Assembly: GCF_025643255.1 (NCBI RefSeq)
Contig: NZ_CP087112.1
Span: 2,046,001-2,110,000, forward strand
Direction of reading: 5' to 3'
Length of the DNA: 64,000 bases
From: Halomonas sp. 7T
GTDB lineage: Bacteria; Pseudomonadota; Gammaproteobacteria; Pseudomonadales; Halomonadaceae
Shown here: positions 1 to 8,241 of the stretch, in pieces
How positions within the stretch are numbered: position 1 is the stretch's first letter
Layout of the letters: each line of letters opens with the position of its first letter
The notes under the pieces: model-generated
What the model was told of the DNA's origin: nothing
What the model saw: only the letters and a program-made list of their open reading frames with translations
Database searches by the model: none
Position numbers and translations under genes: made by a program

Positions 1-1205
1 CTTTCGCCTACGTCAGCGAAGATAACGTGAAGTCCAAACCAAATGGCTAAGTTGAGGATAACCCCGACGACCGCAGCGGTAATGGCGGACAGCGCCGCGC
101 TGAGGGCGCGGTTGTCACGTAAACGCTCCACATAGGGAGCCCCTAAAAATATCCAAAGAAAACAAGGTACGAACGTTACCCACGTGGTCAGCAATGCGGC
201 GAGCGTTGCGGCCAACATAGGATCAAGGCCTGTGGCCTCACGATAAGCGCCCATAAACCCAACAAACTGCACGACTTGAATTAACGGGCCCGGTGTCGTC
301 TCCGCCATGCCCAGGCCATCCAGCATCTCGCCCGGTGCCAACCATCCATAATTTTGCACCGCCTCTTGAGTGACGTAACCCAGCACCGCATAGGCACCGC
401 CAAAGGTCACCACCGCCATCTTACTGAAGAAGAAAGCAATCTGACTGAACACATTCTCGCTGCCGAATAGGGCCAATAGCAGCACTACCGGTGTTAGCCA
501 CAATAGGAGTAACGTGCCTGACATACGTAGCGACCACTGGCGATTGGGGCGTGCATGGGCAGGCAGCCCTTCGCCCAGTAGGGAGTCTCGGTCGCTAAGC
601 ACTGACTCGTCGGCATTTCCATGGCCACCTCCTACCTGAAAGGCCGTCATGCCACGTTTCCCTCCCCAATACCCCAGAAGGGCCGCGCCTAGAATAATCA
701 GCGGAAACGCTACCTCAAAAAAGAAGATGGCGACAAACGCGGCAGCGGCGATGCCAAGCATTATCTGATTTTTCAGTGCCCTTTTACCTATACGGACGAC
801 AGCGTTAAGCACCACGGCTAGAACCGCCGCTTTTAGGCCAAAGAAGAGCCCTTCAACGGCTCCCACATTGCCCAAGGCGGCATACAGGTAGCTCAGGGCC
901 AGAATGGCGATGAAACCAGGTAGCACAAAGAGGCTGCCCGCGACCAAGCCACCTTTGGTACGATGCATCAGCCAACCGATATAGATAGCCAACTGTTGCG
1001 CTTCTGGCCCCGGCAGCATCATGCAGTAGTTAAGCGCGTGCAGAAAACGGCGCTCGCCAATCCATTTTTTTTCTTCAACGAGTATGCGATGCATCACCGC
1101 TATCTGACCGGCGGGGCCGCCGAAGCTTAATAGTGCGATTCGTAACCAGACCCTAACGGCCTCACGGAACGGTACTTGATGGGGCGACTCAATGATGGGC
1201 GGCAT
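1..1205 (-). CDS. chrA: Chromate efflux transporter ChrA (3' end outside window)
   Basis: CHR-family chromate antiporter that exports chromate across the inner membrane. Reading the minus strand from the ATG at 1205 gives about 401 uninterrupted residues before the window edge; the C-terminus is missing. The long two-domain form is visible: an N-terminal half with LRIALLSFGGPAGQIAVMHR and a second half repeating it as SKMAVVTFGGAYAVLGYV and TTPGPLIQVVQFVGF, both hallmark CHR motifs, separated by a hydrophilic linker rich in Asp/Arg. Many hydrophobic segments fit an integral membrane protein. It is divergent from chrB with a palindrome in the gap, so the pair is probably co-regulated by chromate. 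The family assignment is firm; the exact start is less so. Confidence 0.93.
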   Translation of the reverse strand, partial: MPPIIESPHQVPFREAVRVWLRIALLSFGGPAGQIAVMHRILVEEKKWIGERRFLHALNYCMMLPGPEAQQLAIYIGWLMHRTKGGLVAGSLFVLPGFIAILALSYLYAALGNVGAVEGLFFGLKAAVLAVVLNAVVRIGKRALKNQIMLGIAAAAFVAIFFFEVAFPLIILGAALLGYWGGKRGMTAFQVGGGHGNADESVLSDRDSLLGEGLPAHARPNRQWSLRMSGTLLLLWLTPVVLLLALFGSENVFSQIAFFFSKMAVVTFGGAYAVLGYVTQEAVQNYGWLAPGEMLDGLGMAETTPGPLIQVVQFVGFMGAYREATGLDPMLAATLAALLTTWVTFVPCFLWIFLGAPYVERLRDNRALSAALSAITAAVVGVILNLAIWFGLHVIFADVGE

Positions 1206-1245
1206 GGCACACTCTTTAACGATGTCAGGGGTGTTATTTTGTAGA

Positions 1246-1269
1246 ATGTATAACAATGGGGTTATACAT
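1246..1269. promoter_or_regulatory. Palindromic operator between chrA and chrB
   Basis: A perfect 9-bp inverted repeat, ATGTATAAC (1246-1254) and GTTATACAT (1261-1269), flanks a 6-bp spacer in the 81-bp gap between the divergent chrA and chrB starts. It lies 17 bp before the chrB start codon and 41 bp before chrA. ChrB proteins are chromate-sensing regulators of chr promoters, so the inferred role is the ChrB binding site controlling both genes. Binding itself is inference. Confidence 0.6.
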
Positions 1270-1286
1270 ACAACGAAAGAGGCGGT

Positions 1287-2255
1287 ATGACAGATAACGT
1301 ACAGCACTGGTTAATCCTGATCATGCGCCTCAGTGGGCGGGCGGGCACACCCCGTATGAGGATCTGGCGGGCACTTCGTAGTTTAGGTGCCGTGGTACTC
1401 AGAGATGGTGTCTACTTACTGCCTGCTAGCCCCTCGCGAAGGGAAGCGCTGGAGTTACAAGTCGGCGCTATTCGGGAGCTGGGAGGTAACGCGCTGCTGA
1501 TCGAGATAGAAGAATCTGCCATAGATAGCGTCGATGTGTTGCCTTCGCTCTTTGATCGAACGCCAGATTTTCAAGCCTTACGAGCGGCAGTGGTTGACTG
1601 GCAGCAGGCTTGCCCTCAGTTGGAGGAGCGAGAAGCGCAGCGTCAATTGACCCAGTTGCAGCGACGTTTACAAGGCATTGTGGAGATCGATTTTTATCCA
1701 GGGTCAGAAAGCAAGCGCGCCGTTATGGCCTTGGCAGATGCGGAGACCGTCTTTAATCGTTGCTTTGTGCCAGACGAGCCCCAGCCGATCCAAGCCGAGA
1801 TCCCACGGCTTGATCACTCTGCATTTCGCGGGAGATGGTGGGCCACGCGCCGTCGCCCTTGGGTGGATAGGCTGGCATCGGCTTGGTTGATCAAGCGCTT
1901 TATTGATCCCGAGGCTCGCTTCGTGTGGCTTGAGCATCCGAGCCAGTGTCCGACAGACGCGCTGGGGTTTGATTTTGATGGAGCTCATTTCACCCATGTT
2001 GATGACAAGGTCACGTTTGAAGTGCTGCTCGCGAGTTTTAGCCTTGAGACACAGGCAGGCTTGAGCAGGATTGCGGAGCTAGTCCACTACTTGGATGTGG
2101 GGGGCACCCCTGTGCCGGAGGCCGTAGGGTTAAAACTCATGCTGGCCGGGGCTAAAGAGCGTTGTGACGACGATGATGCCCTACTACAACATACAGATAT
2201 GTTGTTTGATGACCTTTACCAGGCGTATTTGGCGGGAGACCCAAACGGGGAGTGA
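1287..2255 (+). CDS. chrB: Chromate resistance regulator ChrB
   Basis: 322-residue ChrB protein, normal length for the family. The N-terminal ChrB_N region (about residues 1-130) contains RMRIWRALRSLGAVVLRDGV, a winged-helix-like stretch. The C-terminal chromate-resistance domain begins around residue 185 with RWWATRRRPWVDRLASAWLI and includes GFDFDGAHFTHVDDKVTFE and the acidic CDDDDAL segment. In studied systems ChrB acts as a chromate-responsive regulator of chr operons. It starts at the ATG preceded by AAAGAGG and is divergent from chrA across a shared palindrome. Assigned with high confidence. Confidence 0.93.
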   Translation: MTDNVQHWLILIMRLSGRAGTPRMRIWRALRSLGAVVLRDGVYLLPASPSRREALELQVGAIRELGGNALLIEIEESAIDSVDVLPSLFDRTPDFQALRAAVVDWQQACPQLEEREAQRQLTQLQRRLQGIVEIDFYPGSESKRAVMALADAETVFNRCFVPDEPQPIQAEIPRLDHSAFRGRWWATRRRPWVDRLASAWLIKRFIDPEARFVWLEHPSQCPTDALGFDFDGAHFTHVDDKVTFEVLLASFSLETQAGLSRIAELVHYLDVGGTPVPEAVGLKLMLAGAKERCDDDDALLQHTDMLFDDLYQAYLAGDPNGE

Positions 2256-2272
2256 GCAATGCGCTAATAGTG

Positions 2273-2299
2273 AAAAGGCCGGGTTTACCCCAGCCTTTT
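2273..2299 (+). terminator. Probable terminator after chrB
   Basis: AAAAGGC-C-GGG, a short loop and CCC-A-GCCTTTT form an 11-bp stem with one mismatch, 17 bp after the chrB stop, with A and T tracts on either side as in a rho-independent terminator. Confidence 0.55.
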
Positions 2300-2625
2300 G
2301 CTAGCGACCCTCGTGGCTCGAAATAAGGGTTCAGTCGGCCCGCGGACGTTCTAAATATTTCCAGCAATGGCACGAGGAGAAAGAAAGGTAGTTTAGGTTG
2401 CTAGCGTATTTCGCATTCCTTGAACGGCATAATTAGCCGCCAAGCAGCATGTGTCATGTATTCAGATGGAGTACGACAGGTGCCAGCTCCTTTCTAACCA
2501 GGCTATCAGAAGCCGAGGAATTTCGAGTTTGCGGCTGCGGCGTGAAAATGTGCTTGCACTGTTTTGACAAGAAAATTGACAGGCGACGATGTCTGGAGCA
2601 GTGATTCGTCAAACTAAAGCTGGCA
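2300..2625. other. Gap without recognised gene
   Basis: No convincing reading frame or RNA. The stretch separates the chromate module from the PIN/ImmA pair. Short frames here run antisense or lack a ribosome site, and I recognise no repeat or insertion-sequence end. Confidence 0.4.
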
Positions 2626-3150
2626 TTAAATACTGTCACGCCAATTAGTGCGGAAGTCCAGTGAGCGTAATAGCGCATAAACGGTACAACAACGGACTCC
2701 CATATCATCGCACACATCCGGAACTTTACGGTTCTTGCGACGTGCCGAGGGTTTAGGAATCTCATTGGATACCACAATCCTGTTGACTGGATCCCGAAGA
2801 CCGTAAGCGATTAAAAATGGATCCTTCCCAACCTTCTCAAGTTCTATCTCATCGAGGTCTGATCCATATCCTTCGTCTAGCACTCTGTTCAATAGGTCCA
2901 CATCAAATTCTTCTTGTAAAACAAGGAGGTCACGTATCTCTCGGCTTTTAGCCCAGTTTGCATGCTGTGCCTTTGTGCCGCCTTTTATCTCATCAATTGT
3001 CTCAAGCGGCATACAGATAGAACCATCGCCAGCATGAAACTCAAGCCAGCGCCAAAATTCTGGCACTCTCTCCATATGGTAGTAATAATCGTGGGCGTGA
3101 ATGATGATATTAGCGTCGAGAAGAAACAGCTTTTTTTGTTTGTCAGGCAT
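2626..3150 (-). CDS. DUF4411 family PIN-like protein (putative toxin)
   Basis: 174 residues with the opening LFLLDANIIIHAHDYYYHM, typical of PIN-like ribonucleases where the first Asp binds metal. Further conserved acidic positions are visible in CMPLETIDEIKGG and in KVGKDPFLIAYGL, followed by VVSNE. This matches the DUF4411 family, which is regularly encoded right behind an HTH-ImmA/IrrE protein. Its start codon overlaps the last base of the upstream gene's stop, so the two are translationally coupled. The inferred role is an endoribonuclease toxin; no experiment is implied by the sequence. Confidence 0.82.
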   Translation of the reverse strand: MPDKQKKLFLLDANIIIHAHDYYYHMERVPEFWRWLEFHAGDGSICMPLETIDEIKGGTKAQHANWAKSREIRDLLVLQEEFDVDLLNRVLDEGYGSDLDEIELEKVGKDPFLIAYGLRDPVNRIVVSNEIPKPSARRKNRKVPDVCDDMGVRCCTVYALLRSLDFRTNWRDSI

Positions 3151-4367
3151 TAAAATCCTACCATTTCAGCGACATTACCTGGGTTAACTCCCAGAACACG
3201 ACCCGCCTTGGTTTCAGTTAGAACGCCATCCTGTAGCGAACGACGAACAAGGCTGATAAGAGCGCCTCCTGCACGATGGCGCTGCGTATTGTAGAAATTT
3301 CCACTTGAGCCAGACTCGCTTTCCTTTGATTTGGCCTTACTGTTCAGCCACAACTCACGAAGCTCAGTGCTAGCCCTTTCCCATTGAGCTTGGTTGAGCA
3401 GATTGCTACGAAACAGCCGGTACGCTACCAGTGAAGCGCTAACATTGAGGTCTCCTGCCTCCCGCTGCAGCGCTATGACGAAGGTCTCTTCCGACTGCAT
3501 GGCAGCTTCATAGACCTCGCTCACCTCATCTGCTGAAATCAGGATGTGGCTCGCGACATCGTTGCAGTAACGCTCAATTTTGTGTTCGTGCGTCTGGGCG
3601 CTGATGCCAGTTTTCCCCAGCCACAGGTGTACCACTTCATGAAGCAGAGTGAAGCACCAGGCTGATTTCGAGTCGTTCTGATTGATTACTACAAAGGGTG
3701 CAATAGGATCAGAGAGAGCGAAGCCGCGAAAGGCCTCGGTATTGATTGAAGAATGATTACTGCCCAAGTCTCCAATGAGCAACACATAAATCCCTTTGAT
3801 CTCGATTTTTTCTCGGAGATATTTGAATGCCTCGTGGGCACCTTTCCTTCTTCGATATGCGGCAATATCGATTTCAAAATAGTCCCTTATTGTACGGCAG
3901 GCACTATCTACGGCTGAAGTGACTTGCCCTTTACCCACAAAATCGACAATCACGTCCTCCTCTTTGTCAATAAGAGCATCTTTAACTAGTGATTGGCGAA
4001 GGTAGATGTCACGAACAAGAGCGCTTACGCTACCTTGATGCTCATCCCGCTTCGCCTCAGGAAGACGACGGAAGTCTTCGCCCAACGAGGCACTACGCGG
4101 CGGAGTAGGCAGAAAAAAAGTTATGAAAGGCCTATGGTAATGCTTAACCATTTTCATCAATTGGGGCTGAGTGGGTGAACGGTCACCCGCTTCATACGCT
4201 GCCAACATTTCTGAGCCGGTCACTCTCTTTCCGCCAAGGGCTAGTTTGCTAGCCGCCTCCTCGAGGCTTAGGCCAGCAGTTTCTCGAGCCCACTTGAGAA
4301 TTTCTGGATTTGCTTTGGCCATGTCTAGTCCTAACCCCACCGGTATTTTGGGTGCCGGTACGTACAT
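3150..4367 (-). CDS. XRE-ImmA/IrrE family metallopeptidase (putative antitoxin)
   Basis: 405 residues. An N-terminal Cro/C1-type helix-turn-helix lies at about residues 23-80 (WARETAGLSLEEAASKLALG...). A DUF955 zinc-peptidase domain follows with the HExxH-type motif LLHEVVHLWLGKTG near the middle, and the C-terminal region contains GGALISLVRRSLQDGVL and ends GVNPGNVAEMVGF. XRE-COG2856 proteins pair with PIN or other toxins and act as DNA-binding antitoxins; related ImmA/IrrE proteins cleave repressors. It is first in a two-gene operon with the DUF4411 protein. Start chosen at the ATG at 4367; a shorter start at MAKANPEILKWA (15 codons in) is equally plausible. Confidence 0.85.
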   Translation of the reverse strand: MYVPAPKIPVGLGLDMAKANPEILKWARETAGLSLEEAASKLALGGKRVTGSEMLAAYEAGDRSPTQPQLMKMVKHYHRPFITFFLPTPPRSASLGEDFRRLPEAKRDEHQGSVSALVRDIYLRQSLVKDALIDKEEDVIVDFVGKGQVTSAVDSACRTIRDYFEIDIAAYRRRKGAHEAFKYLREKIEIKGIYVLLIGDLGSNHSSINTEAFRGFALSDPIAPFVVINQNDSKSAWCFTLLHEVVHLWLGKTGISAQTHEHKIERYCNDVASHILISADEVSEVYEAAMQSEETFVIALQREAGDLNVSASLVAYRLFRSNLLNQAQWERASTELRELWLNSKAKSKESESGSSGNFYNTQRHRAGGALISLVRRSLQDGVLTETKAGRVLGVNPGNVAEMVGF

Positions 4368-4640
4368 AGTGAATGAATCAGCTTAGCTCTTTAGAATAGA
4401 GGATATAAAGAGGAGGACAGCGTGTTTTCCCGCATAATTCGTTATTTTGGCAATTCGGACGCGTCAGCATCTAGTTGGAATTGCCATCATCCAGCATTAG
4501 CACTACGGTTGCCAAGGAACAGAGCGAGAAACCTGAATATTTTGGCGATCATGATTTAGTAACTGGCCGGTTGCTTGCTAGCTTATGCCCATGCAGTTTG
4601 GGTAGTAGGGCAATGGTTATTTCCTTCTTGTTAAATTAAG

Positions 4641-4670
4641 TATTTGTTTTTATTTGTTTTTATTTGTTTT
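4641..4670. repeat. Three tandem TATTTGTTTT repeats
   Basis: The 10-bp unit TATTTGTTTT occurs three times head to tail and then decays into TATTTTTTCT. It is seen directly in the sequence, and no function is implied. It is a simple sequence tract in the intergenic gap. Confidence 0.8.
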
Positions 4671-4750
4671 TATTTTTTCTATCTATATTCAAATCCAGGA
4701 TATTGAGTAGTACCTATGCTAGTCCAGCAAAATCTATATATTTAAATAGC

Positions 4751-4773
4751 AGGTGGTCACTACTTGGCCACCT
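4751..4773 (-). terminator. Hairpin downstream of the copper ATPase operon
   Basis: AGGTGGTCA and TTGGCCACCT can form a 9-bp stem (one G-U) around a 5-nt loop, about 80 bp past the DUF2933 stop. There is no clear U-tract, so a terminator role is only possible. Confidence 0.3.
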
Positions 4774-4854
4774 GTCTCTTTAAGGAAGACTGAAGCTAGT
4801 ACTGGCTATATTTGATGCCGAAGACATCGATTTCATGAACGCAATGACGCTGGC

Positions 4855-5049
4855 TCACTTCTCATCCTTATTTCTTTGATGATGACCGAAATGGCGATGC
4901 ATGAGGAAATGCATGCCAAGACAGAGTGTCAGGGGAAGCAACAGCCAGGCCCCAGTGCCCAGTGACTGGCCGCGCCACATTAGAAAGAACATGGCCACGC
5001 CCATAATTACTAAGCAAGCAGTCATCATCCAGTGGTGAATGCGGTTCAT
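4855..5049 (-). CDS. DUF2933 small membrane protein
   Basis: 64 residues, two hydrophobic segments (about residues 7-24 and 33-50) and a His-rich tail, HFLMHRHFGHHQRNKDEK. This is the DUF2933 pattern of short inner-membrane peptides found beside copper/silver efflux genes. Its ATG overlaps the TGA of the upstream copper ATPase (ATGA), so translation is coupled and the two form an operon. Its function in metal efflux is unknown; the His tail could bind metal (inference). Confidence 0.75.
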   Translation of the reverse strand: MNRIHHWMMTACLVIMGVAMFFLMWRGQSLGTGAWLLLPLTLCLGMHFLMHRHFGHHQRNKDEK

Positions 5050-7325
5050 TTGGCGTCTCCTTGTGGGTTGTTTGTGGCGAAGCGCCGCTTGAGTAGCAGC
5101 GAGTTGCCAATGACGGAGAGAGAGCTTGCGGTCATGGCGATGACGCCGATCATCGGGTGCAGCAGACCAATCGCGGCGATGGGAATGGCTGCCACGTTAT
5201 AAGCGCTGGCCCAGATCAGGTTTTGGACGATTTTGCCGAAGGTGGCGCGAGATAGGTGCATGGCATCCACCACGGCGGTCAGTTCGCCGCGCACCAGGGT
5301 CACATCGGCGGCCTCAATGGCCACATCTGCCCCCGCGCCGATGGCTATGCCAACGTTGGCTTGCTTCAACGCCGCGGCATCATTGATGCCATCGCCGACC
5401 ATGGCCACGTGGTTGCCATGTTTCTCCTGAAGTTTACGGATGGCATCGACCTTACCTTCCGGCAACACCCCGGCCTGAACCTCGTCGATGCCCACCTCGT
5501 CTGCTACGGCACGGGCGGCGCGCTCGTTGTCGCCGGTGATCATCACCACGTGCAGGCCCAGGTCATGCATGCCGCGGATGGCCTCTACGGATTTTTCCTT
5601 GAGGGTATCGGCCACTGCCACCAGGCCCAGGGCCTGACCGTCGGCGGCGACGATCACAACGGTGCGCCCCTTGCCCTCGAGCTCTGCCATGGCGTCATCA
5701 AGAGCCTCAAGGCCTGTCACGCCTTCCTCTTCCAGCAGTCGACGATTGCCGATCAGCACGGTTTCATCGCCCACCTTGCCCGAGACGCCCCGCGCTCCGG
5801 TGGAGCGAAAATCGCTGACTTCACCGGACTTCACATCGCGTTCCTTGGCACCATCCACGATGGCCCGGGCGATGGGGTGCTCCGAGGCGTTCTCCACGCT
5901 CGCGGCGAGGGTCAGCAGGCGCGTTTCCTCGACTCCTTCGGCGGTGACGGCATCGGTGAGCTTCGGCTCGCCGCGGGTAATGGTGCCGGTCTTGTCGAGC
6001 ACCATCACTTTGACGTCCTTGAAGGTCTGGATCGCTTCGCCGGAGCGGATCAGGATGCCGCGTTCGGCACCGATGCCGGAGCCCACCATCAGCGCGGTGG
6101 GGGTGGCTAGGCCGAGGGCACAGGGACAGGCGATGACAAGCACGGCGACGGCGGCAATCAGGGCTAGCGTTGGTGTGCTGGCATCTGGATTCACCCAAGG
6201 CAGGAAGGTCGCGCCCCAGTCCAGAATCGGCCGCAGGACGTCTGGAAACAGCGCCCATGCAATCAGGCTAGCCAGTGAAATAGCCAGTACCGCTGGCACG
6301 AAGCGGCCGGTCATACGGTCGGCGAATTCTTGGATTGGCACCCGTGAGCCCTGAGCCTGGTCGATCAGACGCACCACTTGGGAGAGAAAAGTATCGGCGC
6401 CGACGCGGGTCGCCTTGACCCGCAATCGGCCCTCCTTGTTGATGGTGGCGCCGATCACGCTGTCGCCGGTGCTCTTGTAGACCGGTATCGACTCGCCGGT
6501 AGCGAGGGACTCGTCGAGATGGCTCTCACCCTCGACCACTTCGCCGTCGGTGGGGATTTTATCGCCGGGGCGCACGATCATGATGTCACCGGGCGTGAGC
6601 TCTTTCACCGGCACTTCAATTTCCTCGCCGTCGCGCTCCACCCGCGCTGTCTTGGCGCCCAGCGTCATCAGGCGACGAATAGCCTGGGAGGCGCGCCCTT
6701 TGGCTAGTGCCTCCAAATAACGGCCCAGCAAGTGGAAGGTCATGATGGTGGCAGCCATCTCAATGAACGAGGTCATGGTGTAGAAAAAGCCGACCAGGCC
6801 AATCAGGTAGGGCGGCAGGCTGCCCATGGAGATCAGCACATCCATATTAAAGGTGCCGTTTTTCAACGAGCGCCAGGTCGACTTGTGGGTGGCTGCCCCG
6901 CCATAGAGGAAGACCACCGGGAAGGCTAGCAGTGCCACGATGGCCAGATAGCCGGGAATTGGCTGCCAGAACATGTGCGGAATCATTAGCAGCATGATCA
7001 GGGTGGTGGGTATCGCGGCGATGATCAGTCGCCTGCGAGCCTGACTTAGATAGGCCTCCTCGATCTCGGAGTCGCTCTCGGCGTCCTCCTGATCACTCTG
7101 CACGGCAGCCACGTCATAGCCTGCTCCTTCGACGGCTTTCTTCAAGGTGTCGCCATCGGGGCCGCTTGCTTCGATGGTCACACTGACATGGTGATTGGCA
7201 ATATTGGTCTGAATCACGCCCACGCCATCAAGGCGTTCGAGCGTTTTACGCACGATACCGGCGCAGTGGTCGCTGCCCATGCCGGGCACCGTCAGGGTGA
7301 TCGTGTTTGGGGTCGAATCGGACAT
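5046..7325 (-). CDS. copA: Copper-translocating P1B-type ATPase
   Basis: 759-residue metal-transporting ATPase that exports Cu(I)/Ag(I) from the cytoplasm. Order of domains: one N-terminal HMA domain (about 10-75), an acidic linker (about 77-92), membrane helices, actuator domain with the DESLATGESIP loop (about 271-281), the CPC metal-binding motif at 400-402, phosphorylation site DKTGTIT (Asp444), the SEHPIARAI motif, and MVGDGINDAAAL. CPC plus the Asn/Tyr-containing last helices fit the P1B-1 copper group. Oddity: the HMA motif reads GMGSDHC, so the first Cys of the usual GMxCxxC is Ser18. A strong GGAGG ribosome site precedes the ATG. Operon with DUF2933; the Spy-like gene lies just upstream. 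Confidence 0.93.
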   Translation of the reverse strand: MSDSTPNTITLTVPGMGSDHCAGIVRKTLERLDGVGVIQTNIANHHVSVTIEASGPDGDTLKKAVEGAGYDVAAVQSDQEDAESDSEIEEAYLSQARRRLIIAAIPTTLIMLLMIPHMFWQPIPGYLAIVALLAFPVVFLYGGAATHKSTWRSLKNGTFNMDVLISMGSLPPYLIGLVGFFYTMTSFIEMAATIMTFHLLGRYLEALAKGRASQAIRRLMTLGAKTARVERDGEEIEVPVKELTPGDIMIVRPGDKIPTDGEVVEGESHLDESLATGESIPVYKSTGDSVIGATINKEGRLRVKATRVGADTFLSQVVRLIDQAQGSRVPIQEFADRMTGRFVPAVLAISLASLIAWALFPDVLRPILDWGATFLPWVNPDASTPTLALIAAVAVLVIACPCALGLATPTALMVGSGIGAERGILIRSGEAIQTFKDVKVMVLDKTGTITRGEPKLTDAVTAEGVEETRLLTLAASVENASEHPIARAIVDGAKERDVKSGEVSDFRSTGARGVSGKVGDETVLIGNRRLLEEEGVTGLEALDDAMAELEGKGRTVVIVAADGQALGLVAVADTLKEKSVEAIRGMHDLGLHVVMITGDNERAARAVADEVGIDEVQAGVLPEGKVDAIRKLQEKHGNHVAMVGDGINDAAALKQANVGIAIGAGADVAIEAADVTLVRGELTAVVDAMHLSRATFGKIVQNLIWASAYNVAAIPIAAIGLLHPMIGVIAMTASSLSVIGNSLLLKRRFATNNPQGDAK

Positions 7326-7355
7326 CGTGTACCTCCTGCTGGCGTTGATGAGAGA

Positions 7356-7373
7356 ACGGCCAGGGTTGGCCGT
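7356..7373 (-). terminator. Hairpin between the Spy-like gene and copA
   Basis: ACGGCCA, loop GGGT, TGGCCGT is a perfect 7-bp stem, 32 bp after the stop of the Met-rich gene and 31 bp before copA. No T-run follows, so it may attenuate or stabilise the transcript rather than stop it. Confidence 0.4.
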
Positions 7374-7404
7374 CCGTCCTAATGCCTACGCAGTGACATC
7401 TCGG

Positions 7405-7959
7405 TCAGTGGTGGGCGTCGTGGTCGTCAGGATTGACGCCGCCCTCGGGTGTGGCCTGCTCCAGCTGTTGGCGCTGCTCGTCGCTCATCTGGTCATGCAT
7501 GGCATTTCGCATGCGCACCATCTCGGCCATCATCTCGCCGTGCAACTCGGCCATCTGTCCGTGTAGCGCTTGAACCTCATCAGGGTCTGGGCGATCGCCG
7601 TGCATCTCCGCCATCAGGTCGTCGCGTAGGTTCATCATCCGCCCCATGCGTTCGAACTGGGCAGGTCGGTGCTCCTGCATCAGCTCACGCATCTCGCTGC
7701 GTTGATCATCATCGAGCATCAACATCATGTCCATGCCGGCGCCGCCCATCATCGGGCAGGGCATCATGCCGCCACCCATCATTTCCCCCATCATGCCAGG
7801 CCCCATACCGCCTTGGCCGTCACCTATCGTTCCTCCCATCATGGAGCGTCCTTGGCCCGCTTGGTCACCCATCATCCCCTGGGCGAAAGCAACGCCTGTA
7901 CCACTGGCTGAGAGGGCCAGGGTGAGTCCGAAGGCGAGAGTGAGTTTGCGAATATCCAT
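7405..7959 (-). CDS. Met/His-rich periplasmic protein, Spy/CpxP-like
   Basis: 184 residues from the ATG at 7959, which has AAGGAG at the correct distance; a start 27 bp upstream lacks one. A signal peptide is evident (MDIRKLTLAFGLTLALSASG, cleavage near AFA-QG). The mature part begins with a Met/Gly-rich stretch containing many MMG units and MMPCPMMGGAG, then a helical region with LMLDDDQRSEMRELMQEHR, similar to the LTxxQ motif of Spy/CpxP-like proteins. The tail is His/Asp-rich (NPDDHDAHH). Met- and His-rich periplasmic proteins of this kind bind Cu(I) or protect envelope proteins. Location directly upstream of copA supports a copper role (inference). Confidence 0.7.
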   Translation of the reverse strand: MDIRKLTLAFGLTLALSASGTGVAFAQGMMGDQAGQGRSMMGGTIGDGQGGMGPGMMGEMMGGGMMPCPMMGGAGMDMMLMLDDDQRSEMRELMQEHRPAQFERMGRMMNLRDDLMAEMHGDRPDPDEVQALHGQMAELHGEMMAEMVRMRNAMHDQMSDEQRQQLEQATPEGGVNPDDHDAHH

Positions 7960-8057
7960 GGTCGTTCTCCTTAGCGACAGGCCCATATTAGGCCCAGATG
8001 TCGAAGGCCTATATCAAAGGCCGATGCCTGAAGTATTGAGGATATGTGTAGCACCTA

Positions 8058-8129
8058 GGTCAATTCTCAATATGGCATTCAGGCATGCCTAAGGCATATC
8101 TGAACGTTAAATAAGGCAATTTATTGACC
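8058..8129. promoter_or_regulatory. Divergent regulatory region of the copper island
   Basis: The gap between the Spy-like gene (minus) and the small exported gene (plus) contains outward-facing -35-like TTGACC elements on the minus strand (8058-8063) and the plus strand (8124-8129). Between them is a 10-bp palindrome AGGCATGCCT at 8081-8090. A copper-responsive regulator could act here, but no regulator gene is present in the island and I could not place convincing -10 boxes. Confidence 0.35.
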
Positions 8130-8241
8130 TGTATCAATTTTGGAGATTCGGCAACTTGCCAGCTGCACTTGGGTTGCGTGTATCTATGGAGCCATGAAAT
8201 ACTCTTATTATTCTCCACTCGACAGTGATTATTTCTTTCTC

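Larger units (their letters stand above)
4368..4854. other. AT-rich gap between TA-like pair and copper genes
   Basis: No gene recognised. Visible structure: three tandem copies of TATTTGTTTT at 4641-4670 and a hairpin at 4751-4773. The AT-rich character differs from the copper genes to the right, which suggests a junction between separately acquired blocks. Confidence 0.45.

Noticed and set aside
4641..4670. Tandem TATTTGTTTT as a possible CRISPR or iteron array
   Set aside because: Units are directly adjacent, with no spacers, and low complexity; treated as simple repeat.
5256..6110. 284-codon plus-strand frame opposite copA
   Set aside because: His/Gly-rich antisense shadow of the copper ATPase; no ribosome site and no family resemblance.
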